Shown one piece after another: positions 11,976-24,975 of a stretch of DNA of 64,000 nucleotides. A program made the translations under genes and the position numbers. The notes below the pieces were generated by a model. It was given only the letters and a program-made list of their open reading frames with translations, ran no database searches and had not been told where the DNA came from. The stretch comes from Chromobotia macracanthus (lineage: Eukaryota; Chordata; Actinopteri; Cypriniformes; Botiidae): positions 2,522,501 to 2,586,500 of the forward strand of contig JAZGTH010000088.1 of NCBI GenBank assembly GCA_036877525.1, in the 5' to 3' direction. How positions within the stretch are numbered: the first letter of the stretch is position 1; the number at the start of each line of letters is the position of its first letter.

Positions 11976-13702
11976 TCCTGATGTATTGCTGGAGAGATTA
12001 ATAACAGTATATAAGAAAAAAGTTTGGGTGAAGCTCTCTGCTCTAATGCCAGACAGACTCATTAAAGGATTATCATGGATAATCATTGTTTTTTTCAAAA
12101 TCTGCCCCTCTCAGATGTGTAAGGCCCTGGGTTCAACAAACAGCGGTGGGAAATGATTTCCATTAAAACATGACATTGTCTCTTCAGTGCTGTTATTGTC
12201 GTGGTTAATTATTGCTGTAGTTCTGCCAAGTGTTGGTGGCTCACTGCCTTTTACCTGCAGCTCTGGAACATTTTCTCCACCCACCCTGCCAACCTTGACA
12301 GCTAATTGTGGTTGTATTACCGTGTTTCTTCCAACACCAGATTGTCTTTACAGAGGCCACATTCTACACTGACGTGTGCAAGTCTCATAGAGACATGTCA
12401 GGAGGACATTTTACTACGACAGAAAAAGGAGGAAAAAGGAGAGCATTTATATTCAGCAAATAAAATGGTTTTAGACCGCTAGAATGTTTTGTAACATTAG
12501 CATTATTTTTATGACAATTAAGTATATCCGAAAATTATTCCTGGATGTGCTATTTTAGTATATTTACATGATTTTCAATTATTTTTATTTTTGCACAACA
12601 AAAATGTTGTATTACAGTTATGATAATTGTAGATGGGAGGCTTAATAGTCATAAAAATCATGAAAATGTTGTAAAAATTGTCTTTATATGTTTATATATA
12701 TATTCATGCCTTCATATGAAAAAGTTTCTAAGCAAAATAGCAGGAAGGAAATTCTGTTTTTCCATGACATTTTCCATTCTCTTTAAACTCAAAGTCTTTC
12801 TACGATTTCTTTCCTAAAGGTTCTCCATTAATCTTTAGCAAAGGAGGTCCCATGTGAACTTCATGATATCGGCCAAACAAATTGAACAGAATAGATGAAT
12901 AACTGTTGGCTGACTTGTTTTGACACCTATCATCCGTTAGTCAGCCGTAATGCTGGAAGATTAATCAGTGAGAAGCGAACTGACACATGCTAGCATGCGG
13001 CGTGCTAGGAGGGGATGAAGGCTGCGGAGAGCAGGACCTTTAAGAGTGTGGGACGAGCCAATGAGGTGACACGATCTCCTGAGGTTGACACGTGTGGTGA
13101 CACAAGAGTGCCACGCTAATTGGTCCAGCAGGCAGAACAAAGAGGTGTGAAGAAAGAGAGTTTGAGAGAGAAAGAGAAAGTAAGAGATACTTTTGAAAAG
13201 GGCTTCTGTCACAACAGCATAATGATATATCTGCATCCTTGGAACTGAAAATGCATTGTGGGATCGCATGCCAAAAGCGGCAAACGAGCGCAAAAGTTTC
13301 TAGCTTTGTAAAGAACGCAACACAAAAGCATCTATAATGTATCGCCCTGAATAACAATGAATGCAAATTATAACTTGTTTCACACAAACCGTGTCATTAT
13401 AAAAGCTTTGTTGTTTTATAGAAAGAAGTACAGATTTTTAGATCAAAGGACAAAGAGAAACCGGCTGGCCTTGGTTTCTCAGACTTAAGATTTTAGCTCC
13501 TGCAGAAGAGGCTGAGGACACGGAAATGTGACATATCAGCTTTGTGGTGACACTGTCGAGGTTCACGCTCCAGTGGTCAGTGTTCATTCAGAAACAGAAC
13601 CTGGGCTCTGCACTGCGTGACTCTTTCTGCTCACATCAGTTTGTTCACTCTTGCTGCATTTCGCTCGATTTTCTGAGCTCATCATCTCTCCATTCTCTCA
13701 AG
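11976..13702. other. intergenic, nothing recognised
   Basis: Overlapping frames at 12961-13387 lie partly over a GA-rich run near 13145-13190 and show no domain. Confidence 0.45.
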
Positions 13703-13965
13703 CCCAGCTAACAATTTTTGGTTGTACATTTCTGTAATGTTTACATTAAGTACCAAAACATTTAAAGTTATTTTGAAAGTTTGAGGAACATTTAAAACAC
13801 CCATTTTTATTAACCAGTTTTACTGGTTGTATTAACATTATTGCTTGGTTATAAGAATGTTATGTTTTTGAGATATATAACATTAAATAAACATTCCACT
13901 AACGTTACTGCAATGTTAATGCTGCATTTTTTTGATAACTTTGAAAGAACTTTTAGAGAGCTGGG
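13703..13965 (-). mobile_element. family A element, right subterminal segment deleted
   Basis: CCCAGCTAACAATTTTTGG at the left. On the right ACTTTTAGAGAGCTGGG jumps straight to the terminal GCTGGG, skipping the usual AACATTAGCCAATGTTCTGA segment. Flanking dinucleotides do not match (AG, AT). Confidence 0.85.
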
Positions 13966-14940
13966 ATAGAAGCAGAACAGATATCTGAGACAAATGTTGA
14001 ATATTATTTCTCTAGTTCAGACCCATTTGATGGCAAATTAATGTAGCAGCCAAGATAAGCTTCAGAGACAACAACTGTAAGCACACCATCTCACAATGAG
14101 GAATGATGTATGGGCTGGAGTGTGATGGTGGAAATATGACAGAGAGAAAACAGGCTGGCCAGCAGCGTGTAGGCCCTCGTGCTGAAATGCGTGTTGCAGC
14201 TCGGCCGACGCTGTAAATTAAACCCGTGGGAGATCCCAGGCACACAGAGGAGTTCACCGCAGATGCAGGAGGTGGACAGCTCCTCGCTCCTTTTCAATTC
14301 ACGTCTCACTCAATAGAATCTTTTCTGTCTTGTTTTCCTATCCAGCATTCAGGTTGTTATCTACTGTAAGCTGAGTGCTGTCTTCTTCAGAGCAGTTTTC
14401 TCTGAGGAAGCAGGACCAGCAGATCGAAATAAATAATTTGTATCGCCAAACCTCCTTTAAACAAGACACAATTAGTCGAGAAATGCAGCAGATATTAAAT
14501 CTATAGGAAAAAAGGTGGTAGATATTAAATCTACAAGAAAAATCTTCTTAAAACAAGAAAGAGCAATTTATAATTAGGGTAAGCAAAAATAAACAATTCA
14601 GTGGGTAAACAACTTCAGTATATTATTGGCTTCTTAAGCAAAGTTAAATTTTACTATTTATTCTTTTTAAGTCAGTGTGTCTTGTTTTAAGGAGTTTTAG
14701 GTTTCTAACATGAGGGGAGGCAGTGTGATTGGCTGATTGCACTCGTCATCCTGTCAAGGCAATAATGTCCTTCTATCCTGTTTGCAATTAGTCTGCAAAT
14801 CAGCCTGATTGGATTAAACTGGTAAACGAGTTACATACAGAGTTCACCCACCTGGACATCGAGGACTAAAATGAACTTTAGTGACTTTAATCACAATGTT
14901 ATATAAGAGTAAATTATTTTTTAACTAACACTCAGCTCTC

Positions 14941-15232
14941 TTAAAGAAATAGTTCATCAAAAAATGAAGAAAGCAGAGTTATGAAATAATATTCTGGGTC
15001 TTCCCAGCTTATAATGGCAGTGAATAGTGCCTGCAATTTTAAAGCTCCAAAAAGTGCATCCGTCCATCATAAAAGTACTCTATACAACTCCAGTGGGTGA
15101 ATAAGCTAAAAATAAGCTGAAAGCTAAAAATTAATACTTTGAGCATATTTAGCGTTCGCCACAGCTAAGTCATTCGTGACTAGGATGCCTTGGTGGTAAT
15201 TTATGGGCTAATTTTTATTTTTTGGTGAACTA
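14941..15232 (+). mobile_element. TTAAAGAAATAGTTCATC-type miniature element
   Basis: The left end CTTAAAGAAATAGTTCATC and the right end TTTTTTGGTGAACTATTC are inverted relatives of the cyprinid TTAAAGGGATAGTTCACC ends. The interior (CTCCAAAAAGTGCATCCGTC, ACAACTCCAGTGGGT) matches one recurrent cyprinid type as I recall it. Non-coding. Confidence 0.65.
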
Positions 15233-15479
15233 TTCAAAAAATGTGTAAAAATGTTTAAAACCTGGTGATACTTTGAAATAAATTGGTTTTAATGAATAGT
15301 TGTACAAAAAATGTGTGCCGTAATAATTGCTTGAAGATGCCAGTCTGAAAACCATGTGAAGATCAAACAGAAATGGAAAAATAATTTTAAAAGGTCAAGA
15401 TAAAAGGTCAAATGAGGAGTATGGCTTCTCATACCAGAACACACGTCACAGATCTTTCTGTGTACACCCGTAATCTCTT

Positions 15480-15790
15480 TCCAGCTTACAATTTTAGGTT
15501 GTAAGAATGTTTCCTCAATTTTTCCATCACATAACAAAATCATTAAAAATATAATTTGGAATGCTGTAGGAATGTTCAAAACATCCAGTTTTTTAGGTGT
15601 TGTATTACCGTTATTGCCTGGCTATAAAATCATTTTTAAGACGTTGTATTAACACTATTGGTTCTAATGCTATTCAGATTTTTTAAAACGTTCCACTAAC
15701 AACTTAAGAATAACATTTTTGATTTCTACTACCATTAAAACCTTTAGTGAATGTTAGCCAGTGTTCTAAGAACGTTCCCTGTTGGCTAGG
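15480..15790 (-). mobile_element. family A element, both ends decayed
   Basis: TCCAGCTTACAATTTTAGG left and GTTCCCTGTTGGCTAGG right, with TTCCACTAACAACTTAAGAA inside. Flanks TT and CT do not match. Confidence 0.85.
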
Positions 15791-16982
15791 CTGATAACTC
15801 GCGACCACTCCCTGCGTTTTTTCCCCCATTTCGACCTTTCTTTTCTCTCACTATTCTCTTTGTCATCTCATTTCATTCCCTGGCCTGAAATCCAATTGCA
15901 CAGGCCCCTATCACTTTCAAACTGAATTTCATTTAGGCTAAGCGCTGTCTGTGAGCCCCCATGGATGGATCACTTCTTGACAGAGTGGCATGGGACTTTC
16001 ACACGACTCTCGGTCAAAAGCTCACAACATCTGCGGGCTGCTCCTCTGTGTGTCGTAGCGCGCTGTAGTCATCAATCAACATCAGATCAAAGAAACCCGC
16101 CGATAGATCTCAGATTACCTCCACCGGCTGAGAAATGACAGCGAGCAGAAGTTTGCCATTCCATCTTTGTCAGCAGGCCTTAGGGGAGGTGGGCATGGTG
16201 ATGCTAGCTTTTGGACATTCAGATTATCTTCTTGCTCAGTCTTTCACCCAACTCGATTGTAATTTTTTCTCTTTCCGTGCGCTGCTCCTCTGAATTTGTA
16301 AAAAGCAGAAGCCTTAGACTATTCTTTTTGTGAATAAGTTAAATATTGGCACTTCTTAGATGATGTGGAGCCTCAAGCGAGGTAGTTCAGCGTTCTGAAC
16401 ATAATAAAGAGAAATCAGCAGAGAAGCTAAAGGAAAAATAGCACCAGAAAGCTGTCAGACGTCTTTTTGATCTTTTAGCCATTAGACCAACGTTGTAACA
16501 ACATTCTCAGCATCTGAATTACAAATAAAGCTGTTTTCTTTCACGGTCAGAGGCTGGAATTAGCCTTACTGTGGCTGAAAGTGCATCATCACAGATATAC
16601 ACTGTACCAGCTGTGGCCTTATTTGAGAGAGATACAAACTCTAAACTCAGGACACTGAAAAACAATAGACATTTTCGGGCCCCATATCAATGGATTTATT
16701 TTAGGTAAATGTCAGTGAGTTTGTATTTGGACACATTTGTCTACAGAATACATGTCAGTTTTGGGTACAGTTTGCCTTATTGGATGTTATAAAACAGAAG
16801 AGGCACTTTATTCAAATAATAGATTATATATATTATTTTTTTTACACCAAACCCATTCAGATGACATTAGGACACTTAAAATATACGACATGAGTCCTGT
16901 GGAGTTGTTTTATAATGCTTTTGTGTTGTTTTGAAGCATGAAAAGAGTGCAAGTTGTCATTTTTTAGCAAACCTGCCATTGT
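15791..16982. other. intergenic; repeat-poor
   Basis: The part at about 15900-16260 is compositionally balanced and repeat-free, so it may include conserved sequence, but I see no specific motif cluster. Confidence 0.35.
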
Positions 16983-17102
16983 GGCAGTCGTGGCCTAGTG
17001 GTTAGAGAGCCAACATTGTAAACTAAAGGTTGTAGGTGTGATTCCACAGCTAGCAGGAAATGACTGAATGCCCATTGTTCCAGGTGTGTGTGTTCACATT
17101 TC
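16983..17102 (+). mobile_element. tRNA-derived SINE fragment (second type)
   Basis: GGCAGTCGTGGCCTAGTGGT followed by TAGAGAGCC, an anticodon-arm-like stretch and AGGTTGTAGGTGTGATTCC (B-box-like), then a short tail with GGTGTGTGTGTTCACA. It resembles a SINE head widespread in cyprinids, with most of the body deleted. It does not fold as an intact tRNA. Confidence 0.65.
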
Positions 17103-17429
17103 AAGTACGAGGTTAACATACATTGACAAATACTTCACTTTTAATGACCATAATGGAAAAACTTGAGCCTTTTTATACATGCACATACATCAAATTAACA
17201 TCAAATTATGTGAACTTAATAGTTTAAGTACATTAGTGCCAAGTGCCACGTTAGATGTAGTTAAAAGTTTTTTAGGTACAATCTACATACACACCAAGTT
17301 ATATAAACTTAAATATATATGCAAGTTTTGGGAGGCTCCATTACTTAATTCAACTGAGGGAACGAGTTTACTCATCAGATTAGTTCAGTCAACTTATTAG
17401 GGTTTTCAGTGAAGCTATTGAACGACGCA

Positions 17430-17484
17430 AGGGTGATGTAAATAATGACTAAATTGTCATTTTTGAGTGAACTGCCCCTTTAAG
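17430..17484 (+). repeat. 3' fragment of a TTAAAGGGATAGTTCAC-type element
   Basis: GGGTGATGTAAATAATGAC followed by TTTTTGAGTGAACTGCCCC and TTTAA, a decayed version of the usual GTGAACTATCCCTTTAA end. Confidence 0.6.
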
Positions 17485-17494
17485 ACAGTAAGTA

Positions 17495-17635
17495 ATTAAT
17501 TAGCAACCACATACCAATGTCATGGCAATCACCCTAGCATCAATGTGATGAGTTTTGTATGAACAAGCACTGCTTGAATGAGAAAATCTGTTTACGTATA
17601 GCATGTACAGTAAGTGTTTGCAGCTTTATTTTTCA
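17495..17635 (+). repeat. AGCAACCAC...GAACAAGCAC repeat fragment
   Basis: Contains AGCAACCACATACCAATG, ATCACCCTAGCA and TTTTGTATGAACAAGCACTG. The last segment recurs at 33048-33085 (TTTGTGTGAACAAGCACCAC), and the first is the inverse of the GGTTGCTAGG repeat. Confidence 0.6.
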
Positions 17636-17700
17636 ATTAAATTTCATTTATACAGCGCATTTCCCTGTTGCGAAGCAGTTTTAAAGAAAACATTTAAACA
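17636..17700 (+). repeat. fragment of a TTTATACAGCGCATTT...AAGCAGTTTTA repeat
   Basis: TCATTTATACAGCGCATTTC and GCGAAGCAGTTTTAAAGAAA resemble a common fish interspersed repeat that usually reads TTTATATAGCGCTTTT and AAAGCAGCTTTACAG. Only a short piece is present. Confidence 0.45.
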
Positions 17701-18065
17701 TTTTCTCAGGTCCCATATATAAGAGCCACCACGCTCACAGCACCAGCCTTCACTTCCAACCTCATAAAAGATCCTCAACAGAATGTTCTGCCCTCCTGTG
17801 ATCTTCATATAGAGTTCTTTCCATTATAACTCACACGCTCTGCACTTCAGCGAGTGGCACAGAGCAATTCCTCACTCTTTTCTTCAGTTTGATGGCTCTC
17901 AAAAAGGCATCTAAGGTCTTTGCTTCAGTTCTGTGAAATGAGGCTGTTGCCTTTAACCTGAAAACAGCTCACAGCAGTGAACCCATATGAGGAGAGCCGT
18001 CTGAGACCTAAAACCAGCAGCATTAATGATTCTGCATTCGTTGCAAAAACAAAACAGAGCTTGAT

Positions 18066-18384
18066 TCCAGCTAACAGTTCTCAGCAACGTTCTCAGAACG
18101 TTGGCTAATGTTCTCTAAAAGTTCCCTCAAGGTTATCATAAACATTATTGCTGTAACATTAGTAGAACATTTTATATATCAAGTTATATATCATATATCA
18201 CAAAAACGTTATTTTTAAGTTTAATTTAGTAAGTTTTAACATTTTTAGGAACCGAGCAATGGTGTTAATACAAACCTAAAAGTGGATGTTTTGAGCATTC
18301 CTAGAACATTAAAACAAATTAGGTTTTTGTTGCATTATGAAAATGTTAAGGAAACGTTTTTACAACCTAAAATTGTTAGCTGGG
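18066..18384 (+). mobile_element. family A element, both ends, 2-bp duplication AT
   Basis: TCCAGCTAACAGTTC at the left, AAAATTGTTAGCTGGG at the right, AT on both sides. The interior is close to the family pattern, with AGAACGTTGGCTAATGTTCT intact. Confidence 0.92.
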
Positions 18385-18674
18385 ATGAACATTAGAGACA
18401 TGGACATCTCTGACAGCAGCAGGTTGGTGACTCAACAGGGAGGAGAATGAAGTATAATTACAGAAGAAGTGTTGAATATACAAGTGAGAAGAATAACAAA
18501 TTGTTTCTTAGACTAGGACAAGCATTGCCCTGCCACAAATAATACATCCAGAAGAAGCACAAACAAATTAATGGAATAGACCTAGATCTTCTAGCATAAG
18601 AACATCTCAACACTCACAACCATAGAGATGCAAAACCACACAGCTAAAGCCTCGATTTCCAAATGAAGCCTGCA

Positions 18675-18896
18675 CCCAGCTAACAAGTTTAGGTTGTATG
18701 GATGTTCCCCTAATGTTTCCATTAAGTAACAAAAACACTAAAAGGGTTATTTCAAATGTTGTAGGAACATTCAAAATTCAAAAGTTTTTATTATTGCCTG
18801 GCTATAAAATCATTTTTTTACATTTTTAAACTTTTAAAGAACATGGAAACTTTTAGGAGTTAGCCAGCATTCTGAGAATGTTCCATGTTATCTGGT
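18675..18896 (-). mobile_element. family A element, internally deleted
   Basis: CCCAGCTAACAAGTTTAGG left, AATGTTCCATGTTATCTGGT right. The central third is missing. Flanks CA and TG do not match. Confidence 0.85.
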
Positions 18897-20244
18897 TGTC
18901 TTCTATATATACACCAAATCCATCAACATGAAGCCTTCACAGTTCAGAGAAAAAGAAACAATCAATTTGTTCTTACTGAATGATTTATTGATTCATTGGT
19001 CATCAAGGACCAAACCCAAATCCCTCAAATCCCATCAGAGCTGGAGATGGTAGAGAAAATAAGGAAAATCAATGAATGAGGCCTTCAGTCAGAGCAGAAA
19101 GAGAAGAAACACATGCTGGAGGAGCACAGACCCATAATGCTTATGTGTTTGTCACAGTCTAACCATCTGTGTGTCCAAGGAGTTGAGAGGGTCTTTGGAT
19201 CAGCTTTTCTTTGAAAGAAGGTGCCTGAGTACTTTCAGTGACTTGCCTGTACTTTGATGTAATACTTTATTCAGTCCAATTTTATCAGTTACTATATTAT
19301 CAAGTCCAATTACTTGATCAAACTAACATGTTTACCATTTATGAACTCTTAGTACCACCAGCATGATACCAGTCTCCAGTCACTTATTCACACTATTTTT
19401 CGTTAGAGTAAAAATTAATTTGAGTCATTAACTACAATAGTTGATTTATTGAAATGTGATAAGTTATTTATTTGAATAAAATATTTGTATGAAATAAAAT
19501 ATGAATAACCGTCCTTGAAAAGTCCAAATGCTTTTTTTGTGACTTAAAAATCTTTACAATTGTAGAATATTTCTTTAGAATGTTAGGTAGAACCGTACTG
19601 TACCTAAAAATGAAAAAATCACACAGTCAAACAAATGATCACAATCAAGAATTAAATATATATACAGAATAAAGTGGGACAACATTTCCCCTGTTATCCA
19701 TCGCCATCTGTACAGTGAAGCTGAGAGCATGCTGGAATATTCTTCTCATGTTCTGAGTATTAAAACCGAGGCCTACTGGAGACATAAATTGTGACCTGCT
19801 CTGCTAATTCTGAGAAACTCAAGAGCAGGTTTGGTGCTGCGATGCATCAGGTCACCTCTGGACCTCTGCCAAGAATGTTTTAAAATAAATGATGTCTCTT
19901 CCTGAGTTCTAAATTCCCCACACTGGCATGTAGGTCATGTAATTTGATTAAAAGTGTTTATTTAACATATTACAGACATTTTTTTCTCAGGTGACAGAAG
20001 GACATTGTGAATCTCCCCTACATTAAACAAAGAGCATGAGTGAGGAACAGCAACCCTGTTAACAAATCCAGAAGAGCGGCCCGTCAGTGAGAGACATGAA
20101 GGGTGTCACACTGGAATTAGGTTTCTCTTTCTGGCAGGAGGTGACGGAACTTAATTTGCTAAGGTGGGGAAATCATGAAACCACAGAGCAGAAGCTATCT
20201 GCTGAGAACCAGAGCTAATAATCATCTCCTAGATCCACAAAGTA
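18897..20244. other. intergenic, nothing recognised
   Basis: No repeat family or coding signal recognised. Confidence 0.45.
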
Positions 20245-20556
20245 CCCAGCTAATGGGGAACATTCCCATAATGTTGTCTAATGTTCTCTCAAAGTTATCA
20301 AAAACGTTCTTACAGTAATGTTAGTGGAACCTTTTTAATGTTATATATCTATATCAAAAACATTATTCTTTAGTTGTTAGTGAAATATTTTAAAAACATT
20401 ACAGAATTAAAAATGTTAATAAAATAGCGTTCTTATAACCAAGCAATGATGTTAATAATGTCAAAAAATGGATGTTTTGAATGGTCAAAATATCTTTTTT
20501 GTTACTTAATTGAAACGTTATGAAAACATTCTTACAACTTTAAATTGTTAGGTGGG
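20245..20556 (+). mobile_element. family A element, both ends, 2-bp duplication TA
   Basis: CCCAGCTAATGGGGAACATT left, TAAATTGTTAGGTGGG right, TA on both sides. Interior nearly complete. Confidence 0.92.
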
Positions 20557-22016
20557 TACAATATTGAAACAATGCTAAAGTACAGAAAATCCTCAATAAC
20601 AAACTAATTCTTGGCAAGTCAACAGTTTTTTTAAAGAATTTGTAAGACAAGGGATGTTACAGCTGTGAAAATTTGCATACTGACAATCTTATCAGTGCAG
20701 TATCAGCTGTAATTAAACAGAGATGATGATGTGTGCTGTTAACAGATCTTGTGTTTAAACCCTGGAAGATTAGGGATGACCCTGTCAGTCTCATAATTTT
20801 GACTTGATTCAGTACATTGATTTATTTATTATGTTTCTCATCTCAGAAAATCAGCATAATGACCTCATGTTTTGATATATACGCACACACACATCAAAAC
20901 TTAGAAAATGACTTTGTGTGCCCTCGCATGTGAGTTCAGAGTTTGTTGTTTCAGTGATCCACAGACTGTTTCAACAGCAATGATGAAAACATTGCCTTAA
21001 GAGTTTGACCTATATTTCACATCAAAGAAATATGCATAACAACCCTGCAATACTGCCTCTGACACGTCAGTTTGAATATTCTGATGCAAACAGTTATGCA
21101 GATTTTTTCTTCTTACACCCTACTTGTTAAATGAACCGTTAAGCTCTTACTATAGGCCTTTACTAACCACTGTTAACATTTCACCTTTAACCATTATAAC
21201 CATTTTTACTTTAGCTCATCTGGATCTTTTCATTTGTCTATCATATATGTTTATATATAATGTATCATAAAATTGACATATATTATTTTTACGTATATTA
21301 AATATGTAAATCATATATTTTTATATATATCATATAGTTTCAGTGACATCATCCCCCAGGAAGTGACATCATTTTACTTGCAACAAACAACAGCACAAAC
21401 GTCAGTAAGTGTTGGTTTTATGGAGTATGCATTGTTTGGTAGTATTTGTTGGATTGTCTCACTCTTCATTCAAATCATTAAGCCTAGTTGTAAAAGTTTT
21501 AAAAAAGGTTTCAAATAATATTTTAAAAAGAAAGAATGACACACTTACTTAAAAGTTTATTTTACCTGTGCTACAGCAGCAATCCTTTGTCAAGGTATTT
21601 TTCGGCTTCTTGTGAAATTGCTGGTGAGAATAATCTTTTAAGTGAGTGTGTGGATATATATCTTTTTTTCACTGACTTGAACCTCCAAAAGGTTCAACTC
21701 CAGAAGTTGACAGCTACCTGTGCTCTCTCCATCTCTCTCTGAGGAATGACTGATGTCACATCCAATCATTTTTTTTTATCCTTGTGTGACTGATCAAATT
21801 ATAATGTATCCATTTTGTATCCATCCAAGTGCCTGAGCATGCCTGAAGTGTATTTTTGAAAGGCTTGCTCTTCCTGTTATAGAAATACTTTAAATTACAA
21901 CAACACATGCAAATGCCTTCCTTTTAAGGTACAAAATTAGTGCAACGTTCTGCGGAAATAACCCCATTACATCCGGCTGACCTTTTTAAAGCTAAATAGA
22001 AACCATCCAACTGCTT
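20557..22016. other. intergenic, nothing recognised
   Basis: AT-rich; short frames at 21273 and 21536 are chance-like. Confidence 0.45.
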
Positions 22017-22307
22017 CCCAGCTAACAGGTAACGTTCTCTAAACGTTCCCTCAGTTACTAAAACATTCTTGCAGTAATGTTAGTAGAACATTTTTGTAAT
22101 GTTGTATATCATATCAAAACGTTATTCTTAAGTTGCTAGTGAAATGTTTTTAAAACATTACAGAATTAGAAAATGTTTGAATAATGTTCCTATAACCAAA
22201 CAATAATGTTAATACTGTGTTTAAAAAAATGTATGTTTCAAAATACTATTGCTAACATTTTTGTTACTTAATGGAAACGTTCTTACAACCAAACATTGTT
22301 AGCTGGG
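22017..22307 (+). mobile_element. family A element, both ends intact, 2-bp duplication TT
   Basis: CCCAGCTAACAGGTAACG left, ACATTGTTAGCTGGG right, TT on both sides. A short gap removes part of the first subterminal repeat. Confidence 0.93.
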
Positions 22308-22932
22308 TTTGCCCTATTAGAACTTTTTATTAATTTGATAACACCACAAAGCTCTTTTCACTTTTTATGCCTGTGAAGCATTAACGTTGCTATAGTCTGG
22401 TGATGGATCTTTCAGCAGTCTCACAAGCACATCTGAACAGAAGCATTTAACAGAGGTCTGAAAGATGACCACACTGTTACATTCACAAACCAAACAGAGT
22501 GTACCGTAACTTCACTCGTCCTCCAGTTTTTATTTAACAAAATAAAGCAGATCAAATGTAGCAAAGCATAGAAATGTTACTCTGAAACAAACTGTTGGGA
22601 AAATTCACCAGATCAGAGAAATAATTACCATTCAACGCATGAAGAGGAAGAGCGAGAGATGCTCTGAAAAGATGGACAGCCATAACCGGTAGAACAGAAA
22701 TAATAGACCACAAGGTCACACTTCAATTTTGATCGAGGGAGCACTGATGCATTTTTCCTTTTTCTCTGTGCATGTGTGTACATGCTGTGAGTCACCACGC
22801 ACATCTCTCTCTACATTAGAGGAACCCGTTCCAATATGACAGGAACTCCACGGGGACTTTCTGCTGGGTTGAGATTCCAATGACTTTGTTTCGTGCAACC
22901 TAAATCAAACTCAGGTAAGAGAGAAAAGCATT

Positions 22933-23262
22933 CCCAGCTAACAGGAAATGTTCTCAGAACGTTAGCCAACGTTCTCTAAAAGTTCTCTCGAAGTTATCAA
23001 AAATGTTCTAGCCGTAATGGTAGTAGAACGTTTTTTAATGCTATACATAATCTATATCAAAATGTTGTTTTCAAGTTGTTAGTGTAACATTTTTAAAACA
23101 AAAAAGTTTGATTGATTGATGTTCTTACAACCAATAATGTTAATATAATGTTCAAAAAATGGACATTTGGAACGTTCCAAGAACATTCAATGTAATATTT
23201 TTAACATTTCTGTTACTTAAACATTAGGGAAACGTTCTTACAACCTACAATTGTTAGCTGGG
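22933..23262 (+). mobile_element. family A element, both ends intact, 2-bp duplication TT
   Basis: CCCAGCTAACAGGAAATG left, TACAATTGTTAGCTGGG right, TT on both sides. It is the last copy before the slitrk1 interval and lies just past the candidate poly(A) site. Confidence 0.93.
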
Positions 23263-23344
23263 TTTTCCTCTGCCAATATTTTCTACACTATGGCCGTTGT
23301 TATTGAATGGACATTTTACAGGCTAGCATGAATTTCTCTCGTTT

Positions 23345-23350
23345 TTTATT
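23345..23350 (-). terminator. candidate polyadenylation signal for slitrk1
   Basis: TTTATT on the plus strand reads AATAAA on the gene strand, about 1.63 kb after the stop. I noticed no other exact AATAAA between it and the stop. It lies just before a family A element (22933..23262). A 3' UTR of this length fits the family, but the hexamer is common by chance in AT-rich DNA. Confidence 0.35.
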
Positions 23351-24975
23351 GTATTATTCAGTTAACTCAGTCAAAAGTATCCATTCATCACAGTCAAGAA
23401 CCAAAAAAATAATGTAAGATACACGTTCTGAATGGTCTTCAGTCTGGAAACTGGACATTAGGTTGTCAAGCCACGATTTCTGTACAAAGATGGCGGGTTA
23501 CCTTTGTTAGTCCGTTATTCTAGCCATTATGTTTCAACTCTTTGTGATGCTTTGTGTAAAATCATTACAGTGGAACCTCAGAAAATATCAGCGGTGACAT
23601 TTAAACGCTAGCAGTAAGATGCATTGCACAGAAACCTGCATCTTGTTTGTAAAAATGGCATTTTGGAAACACTGTGCGACTCATTTCCTTCTGCATGTAC
23701 GCTGATTGTGAGTCCTATCCGACTTTCATCCGTCACAGTGACTCGATTAGGCCTAGTTCTGCCAAAGCAGGTCTTGGGTTCACCAAACCCAAATGGGTGA
23801 ACTTTGCCTCTCCGCATAGTTCTCCATACGCATGAGAAGCGACAGCGACATCTAGAGGCAGCTATTCCATCTACTCCAGTCTGACGTGATGACATCAGTC
23901 ACAAGATCAGACGTGCCTTATCATCATCAAGTACCGAAGCGTTTAAATCCGCTCTCATATTTGGACAAACTAGATGGCTTTACAAAAGCTCACGATACTT
24001 ACAGTGAATAACAACAGGTTTTAGTGAAGGAATACTTTTTGCGCTAGAAATAACAATAATAAATTAAAAAAGGCATCTTAATCTATGTGCTCTCCGTGAC
24101 GCGTCGAACATACCGAGCTGAAAGCCTTAAAGTTCTGCAAAATATGCCGTTTTAAAGAAGTTAAAAGTCTCCTTGCGTTGTCCTTTACCCACATACTAGA
24201 TCCACCAGCACACAAGATCACGACCCACTGGCTACATTGAGAACACGCAGCGGGAGCCCGTCGGTGATCTGACGGGTCGTGCTTAGCCGCGTCCCCGAAT
24301 ATGTCAACAGTTGGCACACTGTAAGATAAACACATTGTACATTCATAAAGGAGATGACTGGGCAGATGCATGAGAAATCTGCTCCGAAAAAGCATAAATA
24401 ACCCCAATATCAACCAACAATCAACCGATAAAACAGAAAATTACATGCATTTACAACGTCTCCTCCACCTTTGCGCACGCCTGCCTTTGAGATAGGGAAA
24501 CGAAACAGCAAATACAAACTCTAGCCGACAAAAAATAGAAGAAATGGCACTTTTTTGATATAGTCATATATATAGTTTTATATTTATATATATTAATAAC
24601 ACGAAAGAAGGGTCGCGTTGGTTTCCTTACTATGGTAATGGCTCCCAGTGTGTGAGACCATGCGAAACATGCAGATATATTACAGTCCGTTATTTACATT
24701 ACATTCATGCGCTCGTGCACCTTTCCACGTCCTCTTTTCATCATGTTTGCAGTCTGAACTGAGGGAAGAAAGAAGAGAGAGAGAGAGACTGTACACATGT
24801 AATCGTGGGGCCCAACTGCAGTGATCCATGGACTGAAGCGCACAAAAAATAGGATACTTTCCCCACAGAGGCTTGTTAGGGGTCTAGTGTTTATGATTGG
24901 CCTTCCATTGTCATTGCCACTTACGAAACGCATTATTTATGTATCTGTCCGCTTGCGTTTTTGCGCATTTGGGCA
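23351..24975 (-). other. presumed slitrk1 3' UTR / immediate downstream flank
   Basis: No recognised transposon copy and no credible ORF lies here; frames of 60-111 codons match nothing I know. The sequence is of mixed composition with an AT-rich patch near 24560-24600 and a short GA run near 24770. It fits an untranslated tail, but its extent depends on where the transcript ends. Confidence 0.4.

Noticed and set aside
16983..17050. Possible tRNA gene
   Set aside because: Anticodon arm broken, T arm mispaired, SINE-like tail; a retroposon fragment fits better.
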